In this document: positions 21,771 through 30,959 of the stretch, one piece after another | Position numbering within the stretch: the stretch's first letter is position 1 | Layout: each line of letters starts with the position of its first letter | Assembly: GCA_021463905.1 (NCBI GenBank) | Contig: JAJTZA010000151.1 | Span: 1 to 36,232 of the forward strand | Origin: Terrimicrobiaceae bacterium | GTDB taxonomy: Bacteria > Verrucomicrobiota > Verrucomicrobiia > Chthoniobacterales > Terrimicrobiaceae | DNA length: 36,232 nt | Direction of reading: 5' to 3' | Notes under the pieces: model-generated | The model's database searches: none | What the model saw: only the letters and a program-made list of their open reading frames with translations | What the model was told of the DNA's origin: nothing | Made by a program: the position numbers and the translations under genes

Positions 21771-22438
21771 TGGGCATCTTCGAGATCATTGGCCCAGCCA
21801 TGATCGGACCCTCGAGTTCGCACACCGCCGGTGCGTGCCGCCTGGGCTGGGTGGCGGGGCGCCTGCTCGCAGAGCCGCCCCGGCGAGCGCTCTTCCATCT
21901 TCACGGATCGTTCCTTGCCACCGGACGCGGTCATGGCACGCAGGAGGCTCTTCTGGCGGGAGTGCTTGGTGTGACACCCGACGACGAACGCATCATCGAG
22001 GCAAGGGATTTTGCGGAAAGGAGCGGACTGGAATACGAATTCTTTCCGGTTGATCTCGGCCCCCAGGCGCATCCCAACAGCGTGCGCATCGTCCTCGAGG
22101 GTTCCACCCGGCAGGTCGAGACCGCCGGCTCTTCGGTGGGTGGCGGCAGCATCCGGATTTTTGAAATTGACGGCCTCGCCTGCGAGATGTCGGGCGTTCT
22201 CGAGGCGCTGGTGTTTTGGCATCAGGACGAACCGGGGTTTCTGGCGCGGCTGACTGCCGTGCTGTCTTCTGTGCAGGTCAACCTAGCCGGCATTCGAACC
22301 AGCCGCGAGCAGCGCGGGGCGCGCGCCATTACTGTGGTGGAAGTGGATGGTGCCATTCCCACAGAAATTTCCGGCGTATTCTCCCGGATGCCTTCCATCC
22401 GGCGCTCGGTGATCATCCCTCCACTCCCCGCTTCGTGA
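21770..22438 (+). CDS. sdaAB: L-serine dehydratase, iron-sulfur-dependent, beta subunit
   Basis: This 222-residue subunit has the start FEIIGPAMIGPSSSHTAGA, the RGHGTQEALLAG segment, and a C-terminal ACT domain beginning about residue 150 (QDEPGFLARLTAVLSSVQVN). In two-subunit enzymes it pairs with SdaAA to deaminate serine to pyruvate and ammonia. The stop overlaps the next gene's possible GTG start (GTGA at 22435-22438), so both subunits should be made together. Confidence 0.92.
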   Translation: MGIFEIIGPAMIGPSSSHTAGACRLGWVAGRLLAEPPRRALFHLHGSFLATGRGHGTQEALLAGVLGVTPDDERIIEARDFAERSGLEYEFFPVDLGPQAHPNSVRIVLEGSTRQVETAGSSVGGGSIRIFEIDGLACEMSGVLEALVFWHQDEPGFLARLTAVLSSVQVNLAGIRTSREQRGARAITVVEVDGAIPTEISGVFSRMPSIRRSVIIPPLPAS

Positions 22439-23331
22439 CCGGCATGCGTCATCAATTCCAAACGACGCCGGAGCTGCTGGCTCTGTGTCAGGAAAATCGG
22501 TGGGGCGTGGCGGAGGCTGCGCTGGCCAGCGAAGTGGAGCTTTCCGGAAAGCCGGAAGCGGAAATCCGTGCGCGCATGGAGGCGTACTATTTGCAGATGA
22601 AAGACTCCGTGCGGCGGGGTCTGGAAATCACCCAGCGCAGCCGGAGCGGGCTTTCGGGCGGAGACTCGCGGCGCGTGCTGGCACATGCCTCCGGTGAGTC
22701 CGTGGGGCCGCTGGGCGCGGCCTTCGAGCGCTGCATCGCCTATGCCCTGGCAGTCCTCGAAACCAATGCCGCATTTGGCCGCATTGTGGCCACACCCACG
22801 GCCGGTAGCTCCGGTGTGGCTCCCGCCTGCCTGCTCTCGTGGCAGGAACAACGCCAGGCCGAGAACCCCCGCGCCGCACACGGACTTTTTACCGCCTCGG
22901 GAATCGGAAAAATTATTGGTCACGGTGCCTGCTTCTCCGGGGCGCAGGGCGGTTGCCAGGCTGAGGTCGGGAGTGCTTCCGCCATGGCGGCTGCCGCCAT
23001 CTGCGAACTCGAGGGGGGAGACCCCGGGCAGGTCGTCAATGCCGCCGCCCTCGCGCTCCAAAACACCCTTGGACTGATCTGCGACCCAATTGGCGGCTAC
23101 GTCGAAGCTCCCTGCATGATGCGCAATGGCCTCTTTGCCGTTCATGCCTTTGGTGCCGCTGCCGTGTCGCTCTCCGGTGTCCAAAGCATCGTGCCCTTTG
23201 ACGAAGTCGTCGCCACTCTGCGCGAGGTTGGTAACCGCATGCCGCGCATCTACAAGGAAACTTCGGAGGGCGGACTCGCCACCACCCCCACCGGCCTGCG
23301 CTTCAAAAGCAAACCCCTCCAACAAAAATGA
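22435..23331 (+). CDS. sdaAA: L-serine dehydratase, iron-sulfur-dependent, alpha subunit
   Basis: This subunit of about 298 residues carries the catalytic 4Fe-4S cluster. Candidate cluster cysteines lie in GAQGGCQAEVG, LICDPIGG and EAPCMMRN. VATPTAGSSGVAPACLL is the usual substrate-loop segment. Starts: GTG 22435 (4-base overlap with sdaAB) or ATG 22444. The far longer frame from 22216 overlaps the ACT domain and is a shadow. In line with family knowledge it needs reduced iron and is oxygen-sensitive. Confidence 0.92.
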   Translation: MTGMRHQFQTTPELLALCQENRWGVAEAALASEVELSGKPEAEIRARMEAYYLQMKDSVRRGLEITQRSRSGLSGGDSRRVLAHASGESVGPLGAAFERCIAYALAVLETNAAFGRIVATPTAGSSGVAPACLLSWQEQRQAENPRAAHGLFTASGIGKIIGHGACFSGAQGGCQAEVGSASAMAAAAICELEGGDPGQVVNAAALALQNTLGLICDPIGGYVEAPCMMRNGLFAVHAFGAAAVSLSGVQSIVPFDEVVATLREVGNRMPRIYKETSEGGLATTPTGLRFKSKPLQQK

Positions 23332-23424
23332 GCGGCGCGACACATCAGCCACTCGTTCGTGGTCCGGAACGTGCCGGTCAGCGGCCAGGGCAGACTTGCG
23401 CTCCTCATCAGAGCCTGACACATT

Positions 23425-23928
23425 ATGTCGCAACAAGACAAAATTCGACGAGTGAAAAAGAGTGATTATGAAACCCTGGCGGCCTTCCGCTACGAGCTTC
23501 GGAAGTTTCTACGATTCAGCGAGCAAGCGGCGGAGTGTCACGATTTGACGCCGCAGCAGTACCTGGTGTTGCTCGAGATTCGTGGGCTTCCTGAGGGTGG
23601 GGGGATAACCGTGGGTGCTCTGGCGGAGCGGCTGCAGGTGACTCCGCACAATGCGGTGGGACGTGTGAATCGGCTCGAGCAGCGCGGGATTGTGCGCCGT
23701 CGAACCTGCGCCCAGGATCGGCGGCGTGTTTATGTGTCACTGACGCGCAAAGGAGAGCGGATACTCGAACAACTCGCCCACGTTCATCAGGAGGAACTCA
23801 AAACTGTCGGCCCGCTGCTGGTCAAACTTCTCACGCAAATGAACAGCGCTGTGGAGCGCCGTCCCAATCCGCCCGCCAGCCCGGTGTGCTACGCTGACGA
23901 GGACGAGCTGCTCACAGAACCGGTCTGA
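23425..23928 (+). CDS. MarR-family transcriptional regulator
   Basis: This 167-residue protein has a MarR winged helix: LTPQQYLVLLEIRG, GALAERLQVTPHNAVGRVNR, LEQRGIVRRR and the wing DRRRVYVSLTRKG. These dimeric regulators usually respond to small ligands or stress. It lies 93 bp behind the serine dehydratase genes and may control this operon, or the divergent or convergent genes. The 93-bp gap may hold its promoter. The C-terminal 25 residues are outside the usual MarR fold. Confidence 0.88.
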   Translation: MSQQDKIRRVKKSDYETLAAFRYELRKFLRFSEQAAECHDLTPQQYLVLLEIRGLPEGGGITVGALAERLQVTPHNAVGRVNRLEQRGIVRRRTCAQDRRRVYVSLTRKGERILEQLAHVHQEELKTVGPLLVKLLTQMNSAVERRPNPPASPVCYADEDELLTEPV

Positions 23929-24206
23929 TGCAATCCCCTGCCATGTCTGTCATCCACAACACGACCCTCTGCCGATTTGAGCTGCGTACCGAGAGCCACC
24001 TGGCGCTGCTCGAGTATTCGCATCTGGGCGGCCAGCGCGTGAGCTTTGATCACACCGAGGTTCCCGACGCACTACGCGGTCGGGGAGTTGGCGTGAAATT
24101 GGTGGAGGCGGCGCTCGATGAGGCGCGGAAGCAGGGCTGGCAGGTCGAGCCGCGCTGTTCATTTGTGGCGCATTACCTCCAGAAGCATCCGGAAGCAGCA
24201 CGCTGA
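23928..24206 (+). CDS. Small GNAT-like N-acetyltransferase (COG2388 / YjdJ type)
   Basis: This 92-residue protein ends the plus-strand operon. It shows VSFDHTEVPDALRGRGVGVK (acetyl-CoA loop), LVEAALDEARKQGW and PRCSFVAHYLQKHPE, matching the short single-domain GNAT relatives. The ATG at 23928 overlaps the marR stop; a second ATG at 23943 is also plausible. Substrate unknown. Confidence 0.88.
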   Translation: MQSPAMSVIHNTTLCRFELRTESHLALLEYSHLGGQRVSFDHTEVPDALRGRGVGVKLVEAALDEARKQGWQVEPRCSFVAHYLQKHPEAAR

Positions 24207-24237
24207 AGGCGCGAGTTTCCTTGGCGGTCTCAGCGGC

Positions 24238-25335
24238 TTAACGTACGACGCGGGCACTGCCGCCTTTCATGAGTTTTTCGACTTCCTTGCGGGTGGCCAT
24301 CGAGGTGTCGCCGGGGGTGGTGGATGCGTGTGCGCCATGGGCCGCGCCGTAGTCCACGGCGAGTTGCGGGTCGTTGTGTTCGAGGAATCCAAAGGCGACG
24401 CCGCTGGCAAAGCTGTCGCCGCCGCCGACGCGATCCAGAATGTAGAGGCCGGGAAATTTACGACTTTCGTGGAATTTTCCTTCATGCCAGAGGATGGCAC
24501 TCCAGTCGTTTTTGCTCGCGGTAATGACCTCGCGCAGGGTGGTGGCGGCCACTTTGAAGTTGGGGTATTCCTTCACGGCCTTCTCGATCATGCGTTTGAA
24601 GGCGTCGGTTTCGATGTTGGTGATATTGTGATCCACGCCTTCCACCTCGAAGCCAAGCGAGGCGGTGAAATCCTCTTCATTGCCAAGCATCACATCCACG
24701 TATTTGGCGATTTCGCGGTTGACCTCGCGGGCCTTGGCCTGGCCCCCGATGGACTTCCACAATGAGGGGCGGTAGTTGAGGTCGTAGGAAACGATGACGC
24801 CGTGCTTTTTCGCGGCCTGCACGGCCTCGATGGTCAGATCGGCAGTGGTTTCCGAGAGCGCGGCAAATATCCCGCCGGTGTGAAACCAGCGCGCCCCAAG
24901 CTTTCCAAAAATATGATCCCAGTCGAAATCGCCGCGCTTGAGCTGGGATGCGGCGGTGTGGCCGCGGTCAGGAACCCCCACCGCGCCGCGGACACCAAAT
25001 CCACGCTCGGTGAAGTTGAGGCCGTTGCGCACCGAGCGACCCATGCCATCATCCTCGCGCCATTGGATCAGTGAGGTGTCCACCCCGCCCTGCATGATGA
25101 AATCCTCGATCAGATGGCCGACTTCGTTGTCCACGAGAGCGGTGCAAACGGCGGTGCGCAGTCCGAAGCACTTGCGCAGTCCGCGGGAGGTATTGTATTC
25201 GCCGCCGCCTTCCCATGCGGCGAAATGGCGCGCGGTGCGGATGCGGCCCTCGCCCGGATCCAGACGGAGCATGATCTCCCCAAGGGAGACTTGGTCGTAG
25301 TGGCAGGCGGCTTTGTCGCGGAGTGGTAATGGCAT
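24238..25335 (-). CDS. PfkB-family sugar kinase, 2-keto-3-deoxygluconate kinase-like
   Basis: This 365-residue kinase has the N-terminal SLGEIMLRLDPGEGRI and GGGEYNTSRGL of PfkB kinases and the C-terminal DRVGGGDSFASGVAFG with the catalytic Asp. A likely role is phosphorylation of 2-keto-3-deoxygluconate before aldol cleavage (KdgK), as inferred from family and from the neighbouring gnd and oxidoreductase genes. The ATG at 25335 is chosen over an upstream in-frame ATG because the extra 17 residues run into the hairpin repeat region. It is the last gene of the minus-strand operon and converges on the GNAT gene. Confidence 0.85.
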   Translation of the reverse strand: MPLPLRDKAACHYDQVSLGEIMLRLDPGEGRIRTARHFAAWEGGGEYNTSRGLRKCFGLRTAVCTALVDNEVGHLIEDFIMQGGVDTSLIQWREDDGMGRSVRNGLNFTERGFGVRGAVGVPDRGHTAASQLKRGDFDWDHIFGKLGARWFHTGGIFAALSETTADLTIEAVQAAKKHGVIVSYDLNYRPSLWKSIGGQAKAREVNREIAKYVDVMLGNEEDFTASLGFEVEGVDHNITNIETDAFKRMIEKAVKEYPNFKVAATTLREVITASKNDWSAILWHEGKFHESRKFPGLYILDRVGGGDSFASGVAFGFLEHNDPQLAVDYGAAHGAHASTTPGDTSMATRKEVEKLMKGGSARVVR

Positions 25336-25380
25336 GGCTATGGATTTTGTGGTTGTCGAGAAATCAGGAGATGGGGGCAT

Positions 25381-25425
25381 GGGCATCCTGCCCGCATCTG
25401 TCTCTCAAAAGCGGGCGGGATGCCC
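25381..25425. repeat. REP-like hairpin
   Basis: GGGCATCCTGCCCGC (25381-25395) and GCGGGCGGGATGCCC (25411-25425) pair at 14 of 15 bases with a 15-base loop. It lies between two genes of one minus-strand operon. No T-run follows on that strand, so it is more like a repetitive palindrome that may stabilise the mRNA than a classical terminator. Confidence 0.75.
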
Positions 25426-25461
25426 GCGCTTCCGTCTTTTGGCATGTTGGGCAACATGAGA

Positions 25462-26559
25462 TCAGATGGTGACAGACCGGAAATTTTCGGGCTTCCAGGC
25501 AGGTTCGCCGAGATCGTCGGTGATGTGAGCAAAGCTCTCGATTTCGGCCTTGGTAAAAAGGAGTCCGCCGTGTTCGTCGGTGCGACGGGCGGCTTCCGCC
25601 TCGAGCTGACCGGGAAGCAGGCAGGCTTCATTGCCATGACCGAGGATGTCGGCGAGGCAGGCGTCAAGGTTTTGTGATTGCGAGCGCCCGAGCGCATAGT
25701 CGTGGCCGCGTAACGCCTCCGGATGGATGCACTGGAAAAAAAACGTTGAGCCGCGTTTTTCCTTCGCATCGCCCCTGGTCGTGCCGCGTAGCGATGGCAG
25801 CCCGCCACCGATAAATGCGGCGTAAAGCTCGTCAATCAACCCTAATCCATAACCTTTGTGTGCGCCAAAGGGCAGCAGGGCCACGGCGCGGTTTGGGTCG
25901 GTGGTGGGTTGGCCGTCTTTATCAACCGCCCAGCCGGGAGCGAGTTCCTTTCCTTCGCGGGCACACTGTTGTACGCGGCCCATGGCCACCGTCGAGGTGG
26001 CCCAGTCAATGACAATGGGAAATCCGACCGCATCCTGTGTGGGAAACCCCCACGAGTGGGGGTTGGTGCCCATCGTTGGAGTCTTGCCACCAAAGGGAAC
26101 GACCTCCGAAGTTGCCGAAGTACAGTTGGTGTAAGCGATGTAACCCTTGAGTGCGGCATCAATCACATAACCGCCCCCCCACAGGTAGTGTGTGGCATTG
26201 TCCACGCTCACCATCCCAATCCCGAACTGATCGGCCAGCTCCATGCAACGGGCCATCGCGCGATAGGCGACGGCTTGACCGAGCTTTTTGTGACCGTCCC
26301 ACGCTTCCGATGCGGCAAACCGCGAAGGGAGTTTTTCCACGGTCGCCCCTGGCACCCACTGCCCAACTTTGCTGCCAAAGAGATCGTCGAGGTGCAGGGC
26401 TTTGAGTGCGTTGTGGGTGCGAATGCCATGCCGGGCCGCACTGTGACAGAAACGCGCCGCGTCGTCCGCCTCGCCCTCGCTGTATCCCCGGGCACGGTAA
26501 GCGCGCGACACGAGGGCGTCGTGCTGCTCCGCCGGAACGATAAACCATGTGTCCGCCAT
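25462..26559 (-). CDS. Ldh2-family (malate/L-lactate/ureidoglycolate dehydrogenase-type) oxidoreductase
   Basis: This 365-residue NAD(P)-dependent enzyme belongs to the Ldh2/YlbC fold: ARHGIRTHNALKALHLDDL, GHKKLGQAVAYRAM, NATHYLWGGGYVI, MGTNPHSWGFPT and FGAHKGYGLGLIDELY. Members reduce 2-keto acids such as 2,3-diketogulonate, or oxidise malate, sulfolactate or ureidoglycolate. The substrate cannot be read from sequence. The start is the ATG at 26559, five bases beyond the gnd stop; a longer frame to 26790 overlaps gnd. Confidence 0.87.
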   Translation of the reverse strand: MADTWFIVPAEQHDALVSRAYRARGYSEGEADDAARFCHSAARHGIRTHNALKALHLDDLFGSKVGQWVPGATVEKLPSRFAASEAWDGHKKLGQAVAYRAMARCMELADQFGIGMVSVDNATHYLWGGGYVIDAALKGYIAYTNCTSATSEVVPFGGKTPTMGTNPHSWGFPTQDAVGFPIVIDWATSTVAMGRVQQCAREGKELAPGWAVDKDGQPTTDPNRAVALLPFGAHKGYGLGLIDELYAAFIGGGLPSLRGTTRGDAKEKRGSTFFFQCIHPEALRGHDYALGRSQSQNLDACLADILGHGNEACLLPGQLEAEAARRTDEHGGLLFTKAEIESFAHITDDLGEPAWKPENFRSVTI

Positions 26560-26564
26560 GACTC

Positions 26565-28064
26565 TCAAACCTCGTGTTGCTGGCGGTCGCCGACCCAGTC
26601 GTAATGGAAAAACTTCCCGCGCGGCTGGTCGGTACGCTCGTAGGTGTGGGCACCGAAGTAGTCGCGCTGCGCCTGCAGGAGATTGGCTGGAAGGCGCGCC
26701 GAGCGGTAGCTGTCGAAGTAGGCCAGCGATGCGCTGAAGGCCGGTGTCGGGATGCCCGAGAGCACCGCATCCGAGACGATTTGCCGCCAATGATGCTGCG
26801 TGCGCGCAATGATGTCCTTGAAGTACGGATCGAGCAGCAGGTTGGGCAGTGCCGGATCGCGGTCAAAGGCCTCTTTGATGCGCTGGAGGAAGCGTGCGCG
26901 GATGATGCAGCCACCGCGCCAGATCATGGAAATCTCACCGAAGTTGAGCTGCCAGCCCTGTTCCTCCGCAGCCGCGCGCATGAGCGCGAAACCCTGCGCA
27001 TACGAGCAGATTTTTGAGGCGTAGAGAGAATCCCGCACCGCATCGGTGAGCGCCTTCTTGTCACCGGTAAACCGACTCTCCGGGCCGGAAAGGATTTTGG
27101 ACGCGGCCACGCGCTCTTCCTTGATCGCCGACAGACACCGCGCAAAGACCGCCTCGGAGATCGTCGAGATCGGAATGCCCAGGTTCAGTCCATCCATGAC
27201 CGTCCACTTGCCGGTGCCCTTTTGACCGGCGCGATCCATGATGACATCCACGATGGGCGCGGAGGTCACCGGATCTTTGACCGCGAGGATGTTGGCGGTG
27301 ATTTCAATAAGGAACGAATCGAGATCCCCGGCGTTCCATGAGGCGAAGGCTGCCTGCGTTTCCTCAATGCTCAGGCCAATGCCGTGGCGCAGAATGTTGT
27401 AGGCCTCGCAGATGAGCTGCATGTCGCCGTACTCGATGCCATTGTGAACCATCTTCACGAAATGCCCTGCGCCGTTCTGTCCAATGTAAGCCGTGCAGGG
27501 CACGCCACCCTCGACGGGCCGACCCGGACTGGCACCCTCAAGCGGCTTCCCGGTTTTTGGGTCCACTTTGGCCGCGATGGCATTCCAGATCGGTGCCAGC
27601 TCCTCCCAGGAGGATTCCGCCCCACCGGGCATGAGCGAGGGGCCGAACCGCGCACCCTCCTCGCCGCCGGAGACCCCGGAACCAATGAAGCGCAGCCCCT
27701 TGGCCGTCAGGTCTTTTTCGCGGCGCACGGTGTCGGTCCACAGCGCGTTGCCGCCATCAATGATGATGTCGTCCTTTTCGAGCAAGGGCACAAGGCTCCC
27801 GATGACCGCATCGGTGGCTTTGCCGGCCTGCACGAGAATGATGATTTTGCGCGGGCGTTTGATGGACTGGATAAAGTCCTCGAGGGTCAGCGAGGCATGG
27901 AGCCCGCCCGGGGTGTCCGGGTGCTTGGCCACAAACTCCTCGGTCTTCGAGGTCGTACGGTTGAAAACCGAGATACGGAAGCCGTGGTCGGCGATGTTGA
28001 GGGCGAGGTTTTGCCCCATGACGGCGAGGCCGATGAGGCCGATGTCGGAGAGTTGGTTGCTCAT
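26565..28064 (-). CDS. gnd: 6-phosphogluconate dehydrogenase, decarboxylating
   Basis: This 499-residue enzyme oxidises 6-phosphogluconate to ribulose 5-phosphate, CO2 and NAD(P)H. The dinucleotide motif [20 protein letters not shown], the NRTTSKTEE that favours NADP, the [21 protein letters not shown] block, and [17 protein letters not shown] with catalytic Lys are present, as is the C-terminal [14 protein letters not shown] tail. Length fits the long family. In this operon it lies between the Ldh2 gene and the 2-hydroxyacid dehydrogenase, eight bases behind the latter. Confidence 0.96.
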   Translation of the reverse strand: MSNQLSDIGLIGLAVMGQNLALNIADHGFRISVFNRTTSKTEEFVAKHPDTPGGLHASLTLEDFIQSIKRPRKIIILVQAGKATDAVIGSLVPLLEKDDIIIDGGNALWTDTVRREKDLTAKGLRFIGSGVSGGEEGARFGPSLMPGGAESSWEELAPIWNAIAAKVDPKTGKPLEGASPGRPVEGGVPCTAYIGQNGAGHFVKMVHNGIEYGDMQLICEAYNILRHGIGLSIEETQAAFASWNAGDLDSFLIEITANILAVKDPVTSAPIVDVIMDRAGQKGTGKWTVMDGLNLGIPISTISEAVFARCLSAIKEERVAASKILSGPESRFTGDKKALTDAVRDSLYASKICSYAQGFALMRAAAEEQGWQLNFGEISMIWRGGCIIRARFLQRIKEAFDRDPALPNLLLDPYFKDIIARTQHHWRQIVSDAVLSGIPTPAFSASLAYFDSYRSARLPANLLQAQRDYFGAHTYERTDQPRGKFFHYDWVGDRQQHEV

Positions 28065-28071
28065 TGATGGT

Positions 28072-29028
28072 TTAGATTTTGTTGGCTTGGGCGAGGGCGG
28101 GTTTTCCCTCGAGGATGTTGATCATATTTTGTGCGGCCATGGTGGCTTGACGCACCACGCTTTCGTAGGTTCGGGAACCGATATGCGGAGTGATGACCGC
28201 GCCACGCGCTTTGAGGAGAGGATGATCAGGTTTCGGCGGCTCCTCGTCGAGTACGTCCGCACCGTAGCCGGCGATCTGACCGGCGTTGAGGGCGTCCGCC
28301 AAAGCCACGCTGTCCACCAGCTCACCACGGGCGCAATTGAGAAGAACCGCGTTCTTTTTGAAAAGTTTGAGGCGTTCGGCGTTGATGAACCCGCGGGTCT
28401 CTGGCGTGAGGTTCATGTGCAGCGAAATCACATCCGAACGGCGGATCAACTCATCCACCTCCGTGACACGCTCGACATCGTGCTTTTTGGCGAAGTCATC
28501 ATCCCAGAACACATCATAGCCAAGCACGTCCATTCCAAAAACGCGCGCCCGGATGGCAACCTCCTTGCCGATACGACCAAGACCGGCAATGCCCATGGTT
28601 TTGCCCATCAGCTCGTGGCCGGTCAAACGCTTCCAATTCCCGCCGCGCACACAGTTCGACTGCTCCACAATGTCACGGTAAATGGCCAGCAACAGCCCGA
28701 AAGTGTGCTCAGCAACCGTGGTATGGTTCACGCCCGGACAGAAGGTCACGGGGATCTTGTGCTCGGTGGCCGCGACCACATCCATTTTGTCAAGACCAAT
28801 GCCGTATTTCGCCAGCACCTTCAACCTCGGCAACGATTTCTCAATGACCGCGCGCGTGATCGCATCATCCCCACACAGGAGCGCATCAAAATCGCCGACC
28901 AATTCCAGCATGCGAGCTTCGGGCAGCGGGCCGCGCTCGCGCGTGATGTCATAGCCCTTCTCCGCCAGCAGGTCGTGGTGTGGGCCGGGGGTGTCTTGAA
29001 ATGAAGTGGTCGTGACCAATATGCGCAT
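28072..29028 (-). CDS. D-isomer-specific 2-hydroxyacid dehydrogenase
   Basis: This 318-residue NAD-dependent enzyme resembles phosphoglycerate dehydrogenase without regulatory domains. [20 protein letters not shown] is the nucleotide-binding loop. The catalytic Arg, Glu and His are in [16 protein letters not shown] and PHIGSRTYE. It opens the minus-strand operon. ATG at 29028 or 29031; the longer frame to 29049 adds seven residues. It may feed or drain a keto acid made in this sugar-acid pathway. The exact substrate is not readable. Confidence 0.88.
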   Translation of the reverse strand: MRILVTTTSFQDTPGPHHDLLAEKGYDITRERGPLPEARMLELVGDFDALLCGDDAITRAVIEKSLPRLKVLAKYGIGLDKMDVVAATEHKIPVTFCPGVNHTTVAEHTFGLLLAIYRDIVEQSNCVRGGNWKRLTGHELMGKTMGIAGLGRIGKEVAIRARVFGMDVLGYDVFWDDDFAKKHDVERVTEVDELIRRSDVISLHMNLTPETRGFINAERLKLFKKNAVLLNCARGELVDSVALADALNAGQIAGYGADVLDEEPPKPDHPLLKARGAVITPHIGSRTYESVVRQATMAAQNMINILEGKPALAQANKI

Positions 29029-29088
29029 CATGGTTGTTTCAGAAAACAACAGTATAAATCCCGCAATTTTTTTCGTAAAGAAGATTCC

Positions 29089-29185
29089 AGCCAGGGGTGT
29101 TTATCGGGGATTGCGCCTGGTTTCCATTGACGGGAGCACGCTGGATGCGCCCAACACGGCAGAATACCTCGCCCATTTCGGGAGC
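29089..29185 (+). pseudogene. Scrap of an IS4-family transposase
   Basis: The frame reads GVYRGLRLVSIDGSTLDAPN, then TAEYLAHFG. This corresponds to the first Asp region of the transposase at 17363-18782 (FYRGLRLVSIDGSTLDVPDT). DNA identity by eye is about 80%, so it is from a related, not identical, element. It lies between the 2-hydroxyacid dehydrogenase start and the lipase gene. Confidence 0.8.
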
Positions 29186-29278
29186 TCTCCTCTATGAAAA
29201 CCTCTCTCCCTTACAACATGACCCACAAAATCCAATATCAATGAAAATACCTTGCGCTCACGCCAGACCCCGAGCCAA

Positions 29279-30937
29279 TTATCGCCAGTGGAGGCGCAGG
29301 ATGCGGCGGAGTTCTTCGATGCCTTCGGGGTTTTCGTTCGTGCTGTGGCCGGAGGGGACGATTTTTTCGGAGGCAGCGCCCTCGAGGTGGGAACTCCAGT
29401 AGGGGACGATGCCATCGGAACTGTTGGGCGTATCGCCTCGTCCCCGATCCCCGATGATCGAATGGTAGGGGACGTCGTCCTTGATCGGGAGATTGAGGAT
29501 GGCTGTGAGCAGTGGCGAATGGGCGCGCAAAAACACGAGGCTGTTGGCCGGCGCGACGAGAATCTCGCGCATGTCCGGGTGGAGGAATTTTTGAATATTC
29601 GTAAGATCGGTGTTGAGAAAGTCGAAGGGCAGGCGTACGAGCCGTGAGGCGATTTCCACGATTCGTTTCGAGGCGATGGTACTGCCGCGGTGTGGGGTGG
29701 CGAAAAAGACGACGCGGGAGATTTCCGGGCGTGGGCCGAATTCCACGATGCGGAGGAGGTGTTCTTTCATCTTGGGCGACACGTTCAATTGACTGGGGGG
29801 GACATCGAGGAATTGACGCCAGAGGAGCTCTCCTCCGGAGCGGACTTGCAGGCTGGAGAGGAGTCCACCCATGCTGTGCCCGGCCAGCACGGTGCGGTTG
29901 AAGTAGCGGTTGCGGTGGTGTGGGTCAAGCACCTGGTGGTAGCGTTCAATTTCGGATCGCAGTTTGGCGGCGGAGGTCCACACGGGCAGGCCGGTGGGAT
30001 AAATGAAAAACCAGAATTGATAATGCTCGCGGATTTTTTTGTCGGCCAGGAGTTCGTTGACGGCGGGAATCCAGGTTTCCGGGCGCGACATCAGCCCATG
30101 CACGAAAATCACAGGGATTTTTTCGGGATCGTAAGCGGAGAATTGGTAGAGGCCGATGCCGAGCGGGTTGAAGTTGGGGAAGAGCATCGTGCGCAAACTC
30201 AAGAGACGGTTTTCTCCCTTGGAAACCATATAAGCCAGAGGGGCGGAAAAATCGGCGGCCAGCCTGGTCTTCCGCCCAGCCACCATGACGTCATCGCTTT
30301 TGAGCGTCCGGTAAAATACCAACTGCGGGCTTTTGCCATCGAAGCGCAGCAATGCCGTGACCGGCTCGCAAATCCCTGCCCGTGGAGGGATGCCTGGCTG
30401 ACCGTGCAGAGCAGGCGCCTCCTTTGTGAAACGCGCCACACAGGGCACGCCCGCGCCCGCCTGGGTGACCCGGACGCGCAGGCCACGGATACGGATGGAC
30501 GAGGCCAGGAGCAGTTCCTGCGCCGTTCGCGGATCGAGGGTTTTGACGGTACCTTCTGGAATGGTCAGGGACTTGCCTTCCCCGAGGCGCACCGGCTCGA
30601 AGCCGCCTTTTTGCATAAGCACAACCACTGCTGCCGTAGCCATGCGGTTAATTTCCTGATCCGGCGTTCCGGGACGCGCCTTCTGCGTGAGTCGGGCTGC
30701 CTCAACAAGCGCAGCCAGTTTTTTTTCCCGCGTGAGACCGGGCTGCGAGGCTTGCCGCAAGTAATCGGCGGCACCGTGCTCAGGGTGTGCAGCGACCGCA
30801 CGCCGCGCTTTGGCCTGGGCAGCAGCAGGGGTCTGCACTTTGACGCCCAGCACCGAGCAACCGCTGGTGGCAAGAACGGCGAAAACAAGAAAGGCATGGA
30901 AGGCGTAAATCAGTGACCTCTTGGCGGCGGGGATCAT
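29279..30937 (-). CDS. Lipoprotein with alpha/beta-hydrolase (lipase-like) domain
   Basis: This 552-residue protein has a lipoprotein signal (SLIYAFHAFLVFAVLATSGC). A region of about 250 residues of unknown fold follows, then a hydrolase domain: VIFVHGLMSRPETW (oxyanion region), LAGHSMGGLLSS with nucleophile Ser, VVFFATPHRGS, SSDGIVPYWSS with a possible Asp, and GHSTNENPEG with a possible His. Such proteins act on esters or lipids at the cell surface or periplasm. The start at 30937 gives the signal peptide; the longer frame reads into the antiporter gene. It follows the Mrp operon by 22 bp and may be read with it. Confidence 0.87.
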   Translation of the reverse strand: MIPAAKRSLIYAFHAFLVFAVLATSGCSVLGVKVQTPAAAQAKARRAVAAHPEHGAADYLRQASQPGLTREKKLAALVEAARLTQKARPGTPDQEINRMATAAVVVLMQKGGFEPVRLGEGKSLTIPEGTVKTLDPRTAQELLLASSIRIRGLRVRVTQAGAGVPCVARFTKEAPALHGQPGIPPRAGICEPVTALLRFDGKSPQLVFYRTLKSDDVMVAGRKTRLAADFSAPLAYMVSKGENRLLSLRTMLFPNFNPLGIGLYQFSAYDPEKIPVIFVHGLMSRPETWIPAVNELLADKKIREHYQFWFFIYPTGLPVWTSAAKLRSEIERYHQVLDPHHRNRYFNRTVLAGHSMGGLLSSLQVRSGGELLWRQFLDVPPSQLNVSPKMKEHLLRIVEFGPRPEISRVVFFATPHRGSTIASKRIVEIASRLVRLPFDFLNTDLTNIQKFLHPDMREILVAPANSLVFLRAHSPLLTAILNLPIKDDVPYHSIIGDRGRGDTPNSSDGIVPYWSSHLEGAASEKIVPSGHSTNENPEGIEELRRILRLHWR

Positions 30938-30959
30938 GGTAGGAAATGGAGTGCGTATT

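Noticed and set aside
22216-23331. Longer start for the serine dehydratase alpha subunit
   Set aside because: The extra N-terminus is an out-of-frame reading of the beta-subunit ACT domain.
24118-24765. Plus-strand frame across the sugar kinase gene
   Set aside because: The kinase frame carries the PfkB motif GGGD; this one overlaps it and has no family features.
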